Program-made: the position numbers and the translations under genes
The notes under the pieces: model-generated
What the model was told of the DNA's origin: nothing
Databases searched by the model: none
Seen by the model: the letters and a program-made list of their open reading frames with translations, nothing else
Shown here: in pieces, positions 9,380 through 20,670 of the stretch
Numbering within the stretch: position 1 is the stretch's first letter
Layout of the letters: each line of letters starts with the position of its first letter
Origin: Saccharomycopsis crataegensis
Lineage: Eukaryota; Ascomycota; Saccharomycetes; Ascoideales; Saccharomycopsidaceae
Direction: 5' to 3'
DNA length: 64,000 nt
Assembly: GCF_037102585.1 (NCBI RefSeq)
Contig: NW_027043831.1
Span: forward strand, 434,001 to 498,000

Positions 9380-11602
9380 TCACCAAATCTGTAAATCTTC
9401 ATAATAGTCTACTCTACCTTTATGCTTTTCAATGTTAGCAGAAATACTTTTTCTTAAAGAATCACACAAGATACCTGGACCACAAGAAGTAATGGAAATA
9501 GACCCAGAGTCATGAGCAAACCAATCGCAAATTAATTCTTCAATATTTGGTCTGCCACAAATAACATCGAATCCATCTAATTGATCAACCAAAGGAGAGC
9601 CAGTAGAGTTAATAGCATAAGTTTCTGACTTTTCACTATCTGTTTTCTCATCTGATTTGTTATCCTCATCTGTACTAGAATTATTAGCCTCAGATAATTG
9701 TTTTTTAGCGACAAATTTCTCAGGATTTTCTCTGGTTAGATAAATGGATACCTGAACAGATGTTTCTTTTCTTAACAACTGCAATTCTGGAAGAAACCAA
9801 CTGATTGAAGCCAAATCTCTAGCAGCCCAAATCATTCTAATATTCTTTTGACCTTCTGGATACTTTCTTGCAAGTCTGAGAGCTCCATCAAAAATACCAG
9901 GGATACCATTACCACCGGCGAAAAGGGCAATGTTATCATAGTGGTGGTTAGGAGCTGATGGACCATAAGGACCTTCAATACCTACTAAAATTGTGTTGTC
10001 AACTTGGTCAGGCTTTTTACTCACCATATCGTAAATCCTCTTAGTAGCACCTTTTTTGCATTTGATGTAAATATTAATTTCCCCATCTTTGAAATTGGAA
10101 TCGGTCACAGTAAATGGATGTGATTGCCCAAATGTTTTAATAGTGAAGAAGTGAAGGTAAACATATTGCCCAGGTTCGGCATACCAACGGAATCCATGTG
10201 GTCTCTTCACGGTAACTTTGAAGGTATCTTCGGAAATCACCTTGATATTGGCCTTTTGGAGCCCAAAATTGAACAACCGGATAATTCTAACAAGTCTGTC
10301 AAAAACCCAAACAGCAATTGCGGCAAGGAAAAATTCTGTCCATCCAAAAGTATAAACATGACGGAGGGCACCAACCATAAAGATAACCAGAAGAACGATA
10401 TGGGTAATCAAGAAAAATTCATAGGTATTTTTTCTGAACCAATTATAAGATTGAAACATTATAACACCAGCACTAGTAGCGGCAACAATACCCCAAACAA
10501 CATATTCCTGTTTCATGTTGGCTGCATAGGTACCGGCTGCAAGGTATCTCCTTGCGTAGCCAGCGCCATGAATCAAAACATTGAGAGACATGATTCTGCC
10601 AGTCCACTTGTGGAATTGGATGAATGTTGAATGATTGAAACCAGTAAGATACATCATAATGTTATTTCTTCCACCAAAGAGGAAAAGCAAAGGCATATGG
10701 GCTGATGCAATAATACCCGCTCTATCAGAAATGAGTTTGTTCAAAGCAACACCAGTGCCATCAAGATGAACAGACATGAAAACAATGTATAAGATAAGAT
10801 AACCGGAAACGATAATACTTTCAGCTCTGCTAGGAAGATATGATTCGAATATACCAAGGAATTTAAAGGTTTGACGATGCTTCTCAGAAAGCAAACTTGG
10901 AATCAACAAATACCGTTGTGCTTTCTTAAAAATAGGGTGTGTGAATTTTTTGACTAAACCTGTAGCAGTGAATAAATTAACAATTGCCGAAATAACCATG
11001 ACACCAAACCAATAGTAAAGAATCCCGAGACCATAGCTACTAGCTCTATCTAAACCTTTAGCAGCGGTTACGATCTTCACAGACGCCTTTTGGAAAGCCT
11101 TTGAGCTGATGGTGACAGGATAATTGATGGTTCCATTCTTTGGGACTTCACTCTGGTTAACGGCATATTTGGTAGCATTTGCATAGATCTTTGCAGCCTT
11201 GTCATAAGTCATGTTCGCGCAAAGATTGGAAAACGTAGGCATAGCTTTTCTTATTTCATTTTCGCTAGTAGACATTTCGAATAAACAAATTGCAAGAGTT
11301 CCTGCATACGGAGTGTATTTACAACTAACAGTTCCCTTGGCGTTTGCTCCTGCAAATTTAAAAGATGATGCTGCAGTTTGGCAAATCTTTGTGATCATCA
11401 AATACGGGGATGCTCTGTGCAAATTTGTCTTTTGTGGAGTGCCTCCCCAGTAATTGTGACCAGTATTTTTGGATGTCAGACGCTTAACCAATAGCGAGTC
11501 TGTGTCATTTCCAACATTTAGCTCCAAGTTTGCTGGGTTGACATTAACTGCGGAAGACAAGGTCCAAAGGTTTATTAGAAGAAATATTATAGCGTATTTC
11601 AT
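9380..11602 (-). CDS. FRE-type ferric/cupric reductase, plasma membrane
   Basis: This flavocytochrome, 740 residues, moves electrons from NADPH through FAD and two hemes to reduce extracellular Fe(III) or Cu(II) before uptake. It has a signal peptide (residues 1-18), an extracellular domain, then a multi-helix ferric-reductase domain. Two bis-histidine pairs are visible, each spaced by 13 residues: FHKWTGRIMSLNVLIHG, and THIVLLVIFMVGALRH. The FAD-binding HPFTVTDS and NADPH-binding GPYGPS and CGPG motifs follow. A Ser/Glu/Lys-rich insert interrupts the NADPH domain. The exact FRE paralogue cannot be assigned. A TGCACCC element 264 bp upstream suggests Aft-type iron control. Confidence 0.9.
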   Translation of the reverse strand: MKYAIIFLLINLWTLSSAVNVNPANLELNVGNDTDSLLVKRLTSKNTGHNYWGGTPQKTNLHRASPYLMITKICQTAASSFKFAGANAKGTVSCKYTPYAGTLAICLFEMSTSENEIRKAMPTFSNLCANMTYDKAAKIYANATKYAVNQSEVPKNGTINYPVTISSKAFQKASVKIVTAAKGLDRASSYGLGILYYWFGVMVISAIVNLFTATGLVKKFTHPIFKKAQRYLLIPSLLSEKHRQTFKFLGIFESYLPSRAESIIVSGYLILYIVFMSVHLDGTGVALNKLISDRAGIIASAHMPLLFLFGGRNNIMMYLTGFNHSTFIQFHKWTGRIMSLNVLIHGAGYARRYLAAGTYAANMKQEYVVWGIVAATSAGVIMFQSYNWFRKNTYEFFLITHIVLLVIFMVGALRHVYTFGWTEFFLAAIAVWVFDRLVRIIRLFNFGLQKANIKVISEDTFKVTVKRPHGFRWYAEPGQYVYLHFFTIKTFGQSHPFTVTDSNFKDGEINIYIKCKKGATKRIYDMVSKKPDQVDNTILVGIEGPYGPSAPNHHYDNIALFAGGNGIPGIFDGALRLARKYPEGQKNIRMIWAARDLASISWFLPELQLLRKETSVQVSIYLTRENPEKFVAKKQLSEANNSSTDEDNKSDEKTDSEKSETYAINSTGSPLVDQLDGFDVICGRPNIEELICDWFAHDSGSISITSCGPGILCDSLRKSISANIEKHKGRVDYYEDLQIW

Positions 11603-12750
11603 ATTGGATTGGTGATAGGGAGATCAGGATCACGGACTTTCTTTGTTTTTTTCTCTCTATGTGTGAAAATCGGACGTGTTCCCCAATTGAAAAGAGACCT
11701 GGCAGCTAAAGATCCTTAATATAATCCTAATGTTAATATAAGTAAAAGTACTGATAAAATTGTAGCGATGCAGAAACAACGACAATATATAGATGAACAG
11801 ATGGATTAGATAGTGAACCCGCATGAAAAAAAATTCGACGAACTAAAAAAAGCATGAAGAAAATTTGCACCCTGCGCGCAGATCCTGCAGGATACATATC
11901 AATTTTCCGCGGCAAGTAAGAAATAGGTTCTCTGACGGCTCGGACTAAAGCTACTGTTGCACAATGCAGAACACCGGCAAATGAGACAAGATGAAGTTTC
12001 AGGAATTTTTTTGATTCCTGAAAATGCAGTTTTCTTTAATAGGTCTGTATAGAGATGTGATTTTAAAAAGAGCAACTTGATCTGTGATTTTCATTTTTTA
12101 TTTTTTTCTTTTTTACATTATTGTTTCTCACGTACTTCATTACTCGCCAAGATAAATTAGCTACACCCCCAGAGCCTTGTGTGTTACGGCCCCATCCTTT
12201 TTTTTTCTTAAGATTGACCTCACCATTCTTGAGGCAAGTATTATAAACAATCATAAAAATAGATACCAAGCATCGGCAAAATATGAATCACAAGGAATAA
12301 AGGAATTACGGAGTAGTTTCTTATTTTCTTGTATAGCAAAAAGTTGCTGTTCATTGGATGACCAATGATTGGTTCCAATCCGCCAAAAATTTTCAGGATT
12401 ACAGTGACTAATAGTTGCATCCCGAAAGACTTGATACATTAAATTAATGTTCTACTATTGCATGTTCACACAGACATTTCCAAACTGAAACAAGCAGAAA
12501 AAAAAAATTGATCAAATTGATAAATAATATGGTGCGACAATATACTTTCAGTCAGAATCTGTTGCGGGATTTTTGTAATTCTCACATCACAAAGGTTTTA
12601 AGATTAAAGGTTTTCACAAATGAAATAAACAATCTCTTTAAATTACCAAAAAAAAAACAAACAAAAAAATGAATAAAAAAAAAAACAACCTATTGCACAT
12701 GTTCTGAAATTAGTTCATTATGAATTTCAGTACTCCAAGGGGATATTCTT
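11603..12750. other. Intergenic: ferric reductase promoter and BRE4 3' region
   Basis: This 1.1-kb gap carries the reductase promoter with a TGCACCC element and GC-rich patches near 11870-11910. A/T runs lie near the BRE4 stop. Short frames (11733-12439) look spurious. Confidence 0.5.
11866..11872. promoter_or_regulatory. Aft-type iron-response element candidate
   Basis: TGCACCC matches the S. cerevisiae Aft1 core (PyPuCACCC) and lies 264 bp upstream of the ferric reductase ATG. An ACACCC further upstream at 12163-12168 is a weaker match. Whether this species uses an Aft or a GATA-type iron regulator is unknown. Confidence 0.4.
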
Positions 12751-15700
12751 CTACCATTTTTTTTTCTTGTTAAGAAATTTCTTCCGAAATATCCTTTTTA
12801 GAGCCACAGGCAAATCATTTTCATTATGCATAGCAGCGTCAGCTTGCTTTTTAACATCAGTCAAGGCTGTCTTTAATGAATAAACACGAGTAATAAGATT
12901 CCTCGTAGGGTGTCTGTAACTGTCAATGCTCTCCACTCTTCGCAAACTATCAGTTTCAAGGATGGATTCATAAGTCGGCAAAAGATTCCGGGGCCCCAGA
13001 TTTTCGCTGGCAAAATACTCCACAGGATCGAAATTATTCAAAGATACACTAGATTCCAGAGACAACAGAGATGTTTCAATCTCCACATCTGAAGGCAGTG
13101 AATAAACATTTTCATGCGCATGGCCATCTTTTTTTTCAACAATTTTAGTTTCAATAATCTTTTGTTCATACTCGATTGATCTGCTCAAAAAACTATATTT
13201 GAACTCGTTGACACCGACCAAAATTTTGCTTAATTCAACCAATTCTTCAACGTAATTGATAATTTCCTCTAGACCAGCGGTCGTGGCACACCAACTTAAT
13301 AGCTTGTCTTTCAATAAATACTTATTTCCTTGCTTTCTGTGAAGTATATTGGACAAAACCGTGTCACTATCAACATCGTTGATATATTCTATTTGCCCAC
13401 TGCTTGACTTATCTTCAAGAGTAACATCATATTTCTCTGATAAATGCGCTCTAATAATTTTAATCAACTTTCGTTGTGAATTTCTCGCACTAGGCAAATA
13501 TTGGGGTAATGGGGTCTTGTTGATTAGTGCCTCCCTAATTGCCAACAATATATTGTTCACTGAGGCAACTGTTTGCCTTCTATATGGGTAGGCTATGGAG
13601 TTCAATTCTTCAATGACCTCAGAACCGTACTTAAGTCTTAGCAATACGATATTTTCCATTCTTGATGATATCTCATTTAAAATGAAAATCATTTCCTCAA
13701 ATAGCTTTGATTTCTTCTTGAAATCACCTTTGAAACTCGGTTCTGTCTTGGCTGCTTTATTATAAGCCTCCGCCTTCAATAATCCTCTCTTGCAGTCTTC
13801 TGAAAGTTCAATAAATCTATCATAATCTGGCTTGGATATTGAAATCACAGATTTTTCTCCATCAAGGCCACTGGCATAAACCATTTGCATTTCAGCACAG
13901 CAATGACAGATATAAGAAAGTTCATTCATCAATTCCCGTTTTGCTTGGACCGGAAAGACACAGAGATTGGAAACCAACCCGATGAAACCTCCATATATGA
14001 AAGCCAAGCAACGCTTACCCCAATTAATCAAAATTGAGCCTCCGATGGCTGATGGGATCACCGTCGCAAGAATCACGACATACAACGAAACCAAACCGAT
14101 AATAGCCCCTTTGACATATGGTGTACCCAAGAAGAAATAAAAACCGGGGATAGCACCAATAATGGTGATAGTGACCTCCACAACGACGTATCTTTGATGG
14201 CAACCAGCAACGTAAGATAAGTAGCCCCAAGAGGCCCCGAGAATAATTCCAGCGCCTCTCAAAAAGAAAACCCAGAAAGTATCACCAACAGAGGGCTCAA
14301 CTACCAAAATACAAACAAAACCAATCCAGGCACCTCTGATATCCACATACCAGTGTCTTATTTCAGGAATGAACATAGGAAAGGAAGCAAGCATCAACGC
14401 CATAACACACTGCAACCCAAATGTAATGTGTGGGCGATATTTTGTCCCCAATTTCAACATGAAGAGGACAATCAATGATAACTGATAATCTAAATTCCAG
14501 CTTCTTATTTTTTTCTCATCATCCGAGGGTTGTAATGATGCCTTGAACAAGTTAATTTCCCGGTTTTCAACCAATGATAAAGATCTAGAACGGCCAGTGC
14601 GTGGTCTAGCATAGGAGCTGAGCAGAAACTGAGTTGAATTACCAGCCCTTCCACTTTGTAAGCTTTGAGACTCACTCATCTGTGCGGTGGTGGATTTATT
14701 CAACCAGTTGACAAACATTTCTCTGTTTGTTAAGAAGGAAATCCATATTTTTTTGCCAAATAGCCAGCCGGCTTGCATTCTCAGCTTTTTTGTGGCAACC
14801 AAAGATTCAAGGTTCAAATTGAGCTTCAAAGTTTCGGTCGAAAATTCTTTGAAATTCAATATGAACCAAGACAATAGAAATATGTCATCCTGTGGTAATA
14901 ATAACAATCCATTTTCATCAGAATTAGCAAAAGATTCAATGGCGACTCTCCAAGTTTCATCGAACTCTGTGATGGCACGCGATAATTTCGCGTTTTGTTC
15001 TTTGAAATTCATGGTTTCAATGTTAACAGGCACCCCCTCAAGCAAAAAGCATGATTCATTACAATCCTTTGGATTAACATCATACGTGTAACAAATACCC
15101 AATTTCAAGTAATAAATAGATTCACTCAAAGATCGGTGAAGCTTGATGATGGGGGTTTTGATCTTCTCCAACATCTGCAACAACTGCTTATTGCCTGCTT
15201 CATCAATTGACTCATGTCCATCATCCAATACCGCGAATTCCAACTGACATCCATTGATGATTGCAAGGAGATACTTATTCATTTCTGCAAAAGTTTTCAA
15301 GAAAAACTTCAATTCACTCGGAGAAAGGTATGAGTAGGAGATTTCATAAGTACACTCCTTCAATACAGATTGACATTGCGAAAGTTTCTGTTTTAACAAT
15401 TTTTGATTTGAAAGTAGCTGTTTCAATTGAACTGGGCCGCTTGTGTATGTACCACTCAAATTATCTTTGAAAGGTGACATGACAAAGTATTGAATTGATG
15501 AATCAAAAGTTGCGTGTAGCTGATTAAGAGCAGACAATGTAGTAGTGCCCAAATATGTTGAGCCAAATTCTGGAAAAATAAACAAATTACACACAATAGA
15601 AATAGCAATCCCCAAAAAGAATGGCACAAGATAGGCTTGAAAAACAGCCAACGCAGGTTTCAGTAGATCATCAAGTAACGCGAAATGGACAACCAAAAAC

Positions 15701-16131
15701 AAGGGAAACATAATACCAAAGAAATGCGGATCGATAACTCTGATAAAGCCATGAAAAAAGAGCATAATGATTTCAAACATGGATAGCAATACCAAGCACT
15801 TTTGGAAAATATCAAAATGAGCACTGTTCAACTGTTCCTCATCTAGGTTTAAATTATCATCCCCTATGATCCTTTGAGCTAAGAATCTTCCAAAGATAGC
15901 CCAAGCCGCTCCAACAAGCAAACCTAAGGCGCAGAAAGATGCACTTTCTATCATGCTTCCAAATCTTTTACCTGGATGGACCATGATTGAGGCCAACGAT
16001 AACATAGACGGTTGGTACCCTAGCCTGGATCTCATGCGAGGAATGAGGCACAATACAAAACATATTGTTGCGCAGACAACAGTCTTGGATATCCGCTGCC
16101 ATAGTATTCTTTCAAATTTAATATATGCCAT
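12751..16131 (-). CDS. BRE4: Bre4-like multi-spanning membrane protein (FUSC/DUF2421 family)
   Basis: The product has 1126 residues, nearly identical in length to S. cerevisiae Bre4 (1125), a membrane protein tied to brefeldin A sensitivity. Two hydrophobic blocks are visible. The first is at about residues 10-190 (for example TVVCATICFVLCLIP and FGIMFPLFLVVHFALL). The second is at about 540-740, with FGLQCVMALMLASFPMFIPE, WIGFVCILVVEPSVGDTFWV and later helices. Long soluble, partly helical regions follow each. This duplicated helix-bundle layout is that of the fusaric-acid-resistance/aluminium-transporter-like superfamily. Transport substrate is unknown. It is divergent from RAD50, with a 443-bp shared promoter region. 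Confidence 0.8.
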   Translation of the reverse strand: MAYIKFERILWQRISKTVVCATICFVLCLIPRMRSRLGYQPSMLSLASIMVHPGKRFGSMIESASFCALGLLVGAAWAIFGRFLAQRIIGDDNLNLDEEQLNSAHFDIFQKCLVLLSMFEIIMLFFHGFIRVIDPHFFGIMFPLFLVVHFALLDDLLKPALAVFQAYLVPFFLGIAISIVCNLFIFPEFGSTYLGTTTLSALNQLHATFDSSIQYFVMSPFKDNLSGTYTSGPVQLKQLLSNQKLLKQKLSQCQSVLKECTYEISYSYLSPSELKFFLKTFAEMNKYLLAIINGCQLEFAVLDDGHESIDEAGNKQLLQMLEKIKTPIIKLHRSLSESIYYLKLGICYTYDVNPKDCNESCFLLEGVPVNIETMNFKEQNAKLSRAITEFDETWRVAIESFANSDENGLLLLPQDDIFLLSWFILNFKEFSTETLKLNLNLESLVATKKLRMQAGWLFGKKIWISFLTNREMFVNWLNKSTTAQMSESQSLQSGRAGNSTQFLLSSYARPRTGRSRSLSLVENREINLFKASLQPSDDEKKIRSWNLDYQLSLIVLFMLKLGTKYRPHITFGLQCVMALMLASFPMFIPEIRHWYVDIRGAWIGFVCILVVEPSVGDTFWVFFLRGAGIILGASWGYLSYVAGCHQRYVVVEVTITIIGAIPGFYFFLGTPYVKGAIIGLVSLYVVILATVIPSAIGGSILINWGKRCLAFIYGGFIGLVSNLCVFPVQAKRELMNELSYICHCCAEMQMVYASGLDGEKSVISISKPDYDRFIELSEDCKRGLLKAEAYNKAAKTEPSFKGDFKKKSKLFEEMIFILNEISSRMENIVLLRLKYGSEVIEELNSIAYPYRRQTVASVNNILLAIREALINKTPLPQYLPSARNSQRKLIKIIRAHLSEKYDVTLEDKSSSGQIEYINDVDSDTVLSNILHRKQGNKYLLKDKLLSWCATTAGLEEIINYVEELVELSKILVGVNEFKYSFLSRSIEYEQKIIETKIVEKKDGHAHENVYSLPSDVEIETSLLSLESSVSLNNFDPVEYFASENLGPRNLLPTYESILETDSLRRVESIDSYRHPTRNLITRVYSLKTALTDVKKQADAAMHNENDLPVALKRIFRKKFLNKKKKW

Positions 16132-16574
16132 TCTACCGCAACATTAGATACATCGTGAACCATTAGCTATTGCAAATAACCTTGGTAGGGTGAAATGTGT
16201 GACACTTTTTTGCCTGAAGGCAGTGGGTATCATCATGATACGGCCAGTGTGTGTTTTGATCCACAAATACGGGTCTTTGTCCGCATCACATCCAAACATC
16301 ATCCCAACACCAGGACATCGCAGGGCAAATATTCATTGGAAGATGAAAACAAGAATATTATGCCATTGACCCAATAAGTGTCGAACTTTACAGAAATATC
16401 ACTCAATTACTGGATATTTGCTTTTCATTTGTGCGCTCTTTTTTGATGTCGTATTGAATATTGAAGCATTCGGGAACTGCGTTTGTCAAAAAAAAAAAAA
16501 AAGGCCTTGGAAAATTAGAGAAATTCCATCATTACCATCTCATCGCCTCTGGAACCTCAGATCACAAGAGCAAT
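16132..16574. other. Divergent promoter region BRE4 / RAD50
   Basis: This 440-bp region between the BRE4 ATG and the first two coding bases of RAD50 includes an A run at 16489-16501. The RAD50 first exon, presumably all 5' UTR plus AT, lies at its right edge. No defined operator was recognised. Confidence 0.5.
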
Positions 16575-19500
16575 ATGTAAGTTTAAAAGCCTCAATTGTT
16601 TAGCTCTGTCAACTTATATATTCGCCAGCTACTAACAACCAACCTAACCAGGTCTTGTATCAATAAGGTGCGTTTTTTTTTTTCTTTTGCTTAGTTTTTT
16701 CTTGTACAATGCTACCGATCATGGAGAGCGTTATAGAGTTCGGTTCGCTAACAAGATATAGTTATCAATTCTGGGAGTGAGATCTTTTTCTCCCCTTGAA
16801 AAAGAGGTTATTGAGTTTGGTCAACCATTGACGTTAATTGTTGGTCAAAATGGTACTGGTAAGACCACAATTATCGAGTGCTTGAAGTATGCCACCACTG
16901 GTGATCTACCTCCCAACAGCAAAGGTGGTGCCTTTGTTCACGATCCTAAAATCGACGAAAATAAGGAAGTAAAGGCCCAGATAAAGTTGGGATTTAAAAA
17001 TAATGGTGGAAATCAAATGGTTGTCACGAGATCAATGCAATTGCTCATTAAGAGAACCACTTCCACTTTCAAGACTTTGGAAGGTCAACTTGTTATAATG
17101 AATCAAAATGAGAAAACTAGAATCAGCACTAAAGTATCAGAATTGGATGTGCAGGTACCAAATTATCTCGGGGTTTCTAAAGCTATCTTAGAGTATGTGA
17201 TTTTTTGCCATCAAGAGGATAGCTTATGGCCATTGAGTGAGCCTTCCATTTTGAAGAAAAGATTTGATGAGATATTTGAAGCATTAAAGTTTACTAGAGC
17301 CCTTGATAATATCAAAAATATTAGAAAAGGGTTAGTGAATGAAATTAAGCTATTAGAGCAAAGTGTGCAACATTTGCAGTCGGACAAAGATAAGGCCACC
17401 AAAGCAGAGAGTAAAAAAGAGGAGTTGCAATCACAGATTGATGATTTCAAGCAAGAAGTGGAAAAGCTATCGGAAGATATCGATGATATTAACAGCAAAA
17501 TAGCACGACTTTTTAAATCCAACCAGGAATTTCAAGCAGTAGTGGCCAAACTTGATAATTTGGAATTTTCTAGACAATCTTATAATAACCAAATCAAAAG
17601 ATTAGAAGATCATATCGAATTTCTTCATGACTCTGATGAAATATTGGTTGAAAGGTCATCGAATTTTCAAAAAGAAATCCAAAAGTACGAATCTGAGATC
17701 CAGCGGACCGAAAAGGAAAATAGCAAGGTTTTTAAACAATTGGACCAGGCTAGAGAATCTTATGGAGATACAATCAGGGAAGAAGGGGAATTGAAAGGTC
17801 TTGAAAAAATTTACGAGAAAAATATAAAATCTCGAAATGAATTAATACAAAAGAATGTTAAAATGGTGGACATACCTCCCACCGACAATATTACAGATGA
17901 TGTTGTAAAAAAGTTCTCTAGGACTATCGAGAAGCTTAAAAAAATGAAGGATCATGAAGTGGAGGAATGTACTTATGACTACGAAAATAAGGTCAAGGAA
18001 TTCGAGAAAAAAATACAGAAAATTACCAATTCCATTTCCAATGAAGTGAATTTGAAGAAATATAACTCAGAAGATATCGAGAAAATTGAAGAAGAAAACC
18101 ATGGTATCACAAAGAAAATCAACAATATTCAATTTGATGAAGCAAGTACCGAATATGAGAAGACATTACTCGAAAATATGGAGGCGAAACTAAAAAAATT
18201 GAAAACCGATAATTCGGTGGAGTCAGTTGTTTCTAAAATCAAGGAAAATGAATCTACTTTATCAAAGCTTGAAGCAGAAATTGATGATATCAACAAACAA
18301 CTTACTCTTAGTAGTAAGCGTGCTGATATATATGCAAAGATATCATTGATGAAAGAAGATCAAAAATACAAAGAAAAGGCCTTGGAGTCTTTGTTGAAGA
18401 AACATGGAGAAAGTTTCCAGAAAATTTGTGGAGCAGACCTTGAAGTTAGGAGTTGTAACAAATTATTAAGTGAAACTTTGGAGGCTCAAGAGGGAACATT
18501 GAAAGACTTGAATAAAAAGAAAGAGTTGATTGACAAAAATTTTAATGAAGTGGAATCCACATTGAAGTACAAAACAGATTCCTTGGCTTCTAAGAAAGCT
18601 AAGTTGATAAGCTCTGAAAGGATAGTAAAACAGAAACTTCCTGAAGACGTCAATATTAGTGAGTATGAAGAATATTTGAAAGACTTGGAAGTTGAATATA
18701 AGGAGTTGATGGAAGACATTGGGATAGCCAAATCATCTAAAGACCTCAATGTTAAAGCTATTGATGTTGCTAAGACAAAACATTTCTGTATGATGTGTGC
18801 ACGTAACTTTACTGTGGATGAGTTGAAATCTTTTGTTGAAAGGGTCACCGGTATGATATCCAAGCTTGAGGATGGCAATGACTCTGAGTTGATAAAATTA
18901 GAACAAGAAATTTCTCAAGCAAGAGCCATTTCAAACGATGTTGTCAATTATAGAGACTTGAATGTTGAGATTCCAAAACTTGAAAACGAATTACGGGATC
19001 TCCGTACGCAGCTCGAGTCAATCACTAAGGAAAGAGAAACTACCAATAATGATGTTCAGTCGAACAGAAAGATATTATTGGAGATGGAATCGCTTCAACA
19101 ACCAATGAATGACATTACCAGGATGTCTAAGGATCTTGAAAATGTCAAACTTCAACTAAATGCTAAAAAACAAGAGTTGAATGAATTTGGGAACTTGGGT
19201 AATGAAGAATTATCGATGATGGGCAATGACGAGCTCCAAGCATTACAATTTAATAAGAATAGTGAATTCAAAAAGTATAGATTAATGAATAAGAACTTAA
19301 CAGAAGAGAAAGAACTCCTGTTAAAGGAGATGAACAATATTGAAAATCAAATCAAGGATAAAAGATTGTTCATTATTAACTTGGAAAAATCACTTATTGA
19401 GAAAGAAAACTTGACCAAGACTTTGGACTCCAATAATAGAAAAGTCAAGGAGCTTGAGAATACGATTAAGAAAATTGGTGAAAGATTACTGGAATTAGAA

Positions 19501-20670
19501 TCCTTTGAAGTCACAACGCGTGGAGAATATGATTCTTTTAAAGCTAAAGCTATGGAGCTTCTTGAAAGACTCAATGTGGAATTAGCGGAACTTACTAATG
19601 TATTTGATCAATTAGGGAATTTTAATAGTGCAATCTCCAAATATGCAGGTGAAGACAAGTCTCGATTAGAGAAGGTTCAAAAGAAGGTCCAAGAGATAGA
19701 TTTGGAGGTCAGCAAGCTTGAAGCATCTATCAATGAGAAAAACAGCATTATCAGTGATTTACGGGATAAGATTGCCAATCAAGACCGAGTGGAAAAGAAT
19801 ATTCAGGATAATCTCCAACTTCGTGATTTGAATAGCAAATTGAGCACTTTAGAAATAGAGATTGAAGAATTGAAAGATCAAAACGCGGAAGCTAAAAAGC
19901 AAGAATATGAAACAAAGTCAAAAGAACTACAAAAACAACTTGCCAAAATCCAAAGTCAATACGGTGGAAAATTAGGGGAAATTAGACAAATGGAAAACCA
20001 AGTACAATCAATTGCCCGTGAATTAAAGGAAGATTATGAAGGAATTAGTGAAAGCTATCATAAGGAATGGGTTACTTTACAAACGAAAACTTTGATTGAC
20101 GACGATTTGATGAAATATGGTAAGGCTTTAGACTCCGGGATTATGAAATACCATAGTATGAAGATGGAAGAGATTAATAAATTGATTGATGAATTATGGC
20201 ATGAGACTTATAGGGGAACAGATGTTGATACGATTCAAATACGAAGCGATGTGAATTTGCAATCCAAAGGAAATAGATCTTATAATTACCGGGTGATCAT
20301 GAAAAAGGGAGAAGTGGAGCTTGACATGAGAGGACGGTGTTCTGCAGGGCAAAAAGTATTGGCGTCGATCATTATCAGATTAGCGTTAGCAGAATGTTTT
20401 GGAATTAATTGTGGGATGATCGCCTTGGATGAGCCAACTACAAATTTGGACGTGGAAAACAGTGAAGGGTTGGCGCAGTCTTTATCACGGATTATTGAAA
20501 TGAGACAAAGACAGAAGAATTTCCAATTGATTGTGATTACCCACGATGAGAAATTTTTGAACCATATGAATGCTTCTAAGTATACCGACCATTTCTTTAG
20601 AGTAGTGAGAAATGAGCAGCAGACATCACAAATCGAACGGGTGGATATCACTCGAATTGCAGAGGAATAA
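16575..20670 (+). CDS. RAD50: DNA repair ATPase Rad50 (two introns, split start codon)
   Basis: Rad50 is the SMC-like ATPase of the Mre11-Rad50-Xrs2 complex, acting in double-strand-break repair, telomere upkeep and meiosis. The gene model is exons 16575-16576, 16652-16667 and 16762-20670, giving 1308 residues (S. cerevisiae 1312). The ATG is split: AT ends exon 1 and G opens the 16-nt exon 2. Splicing yields MSCINK then LSILGVRSF, the canonical Rad50 N-terminus. Intron 1 has GTAAGT and TACTAAC; intron 2 has GTGCGT, CGCTAAC and TAG. Walker A GQNGTGKT is at about 34-41, the zinc hook CMMC at about 682-685, signature CSAGQKV near 1199 and Walker B IALDEPT near 1226. Coiled coils lie in between. 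Confidence 0.93.
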
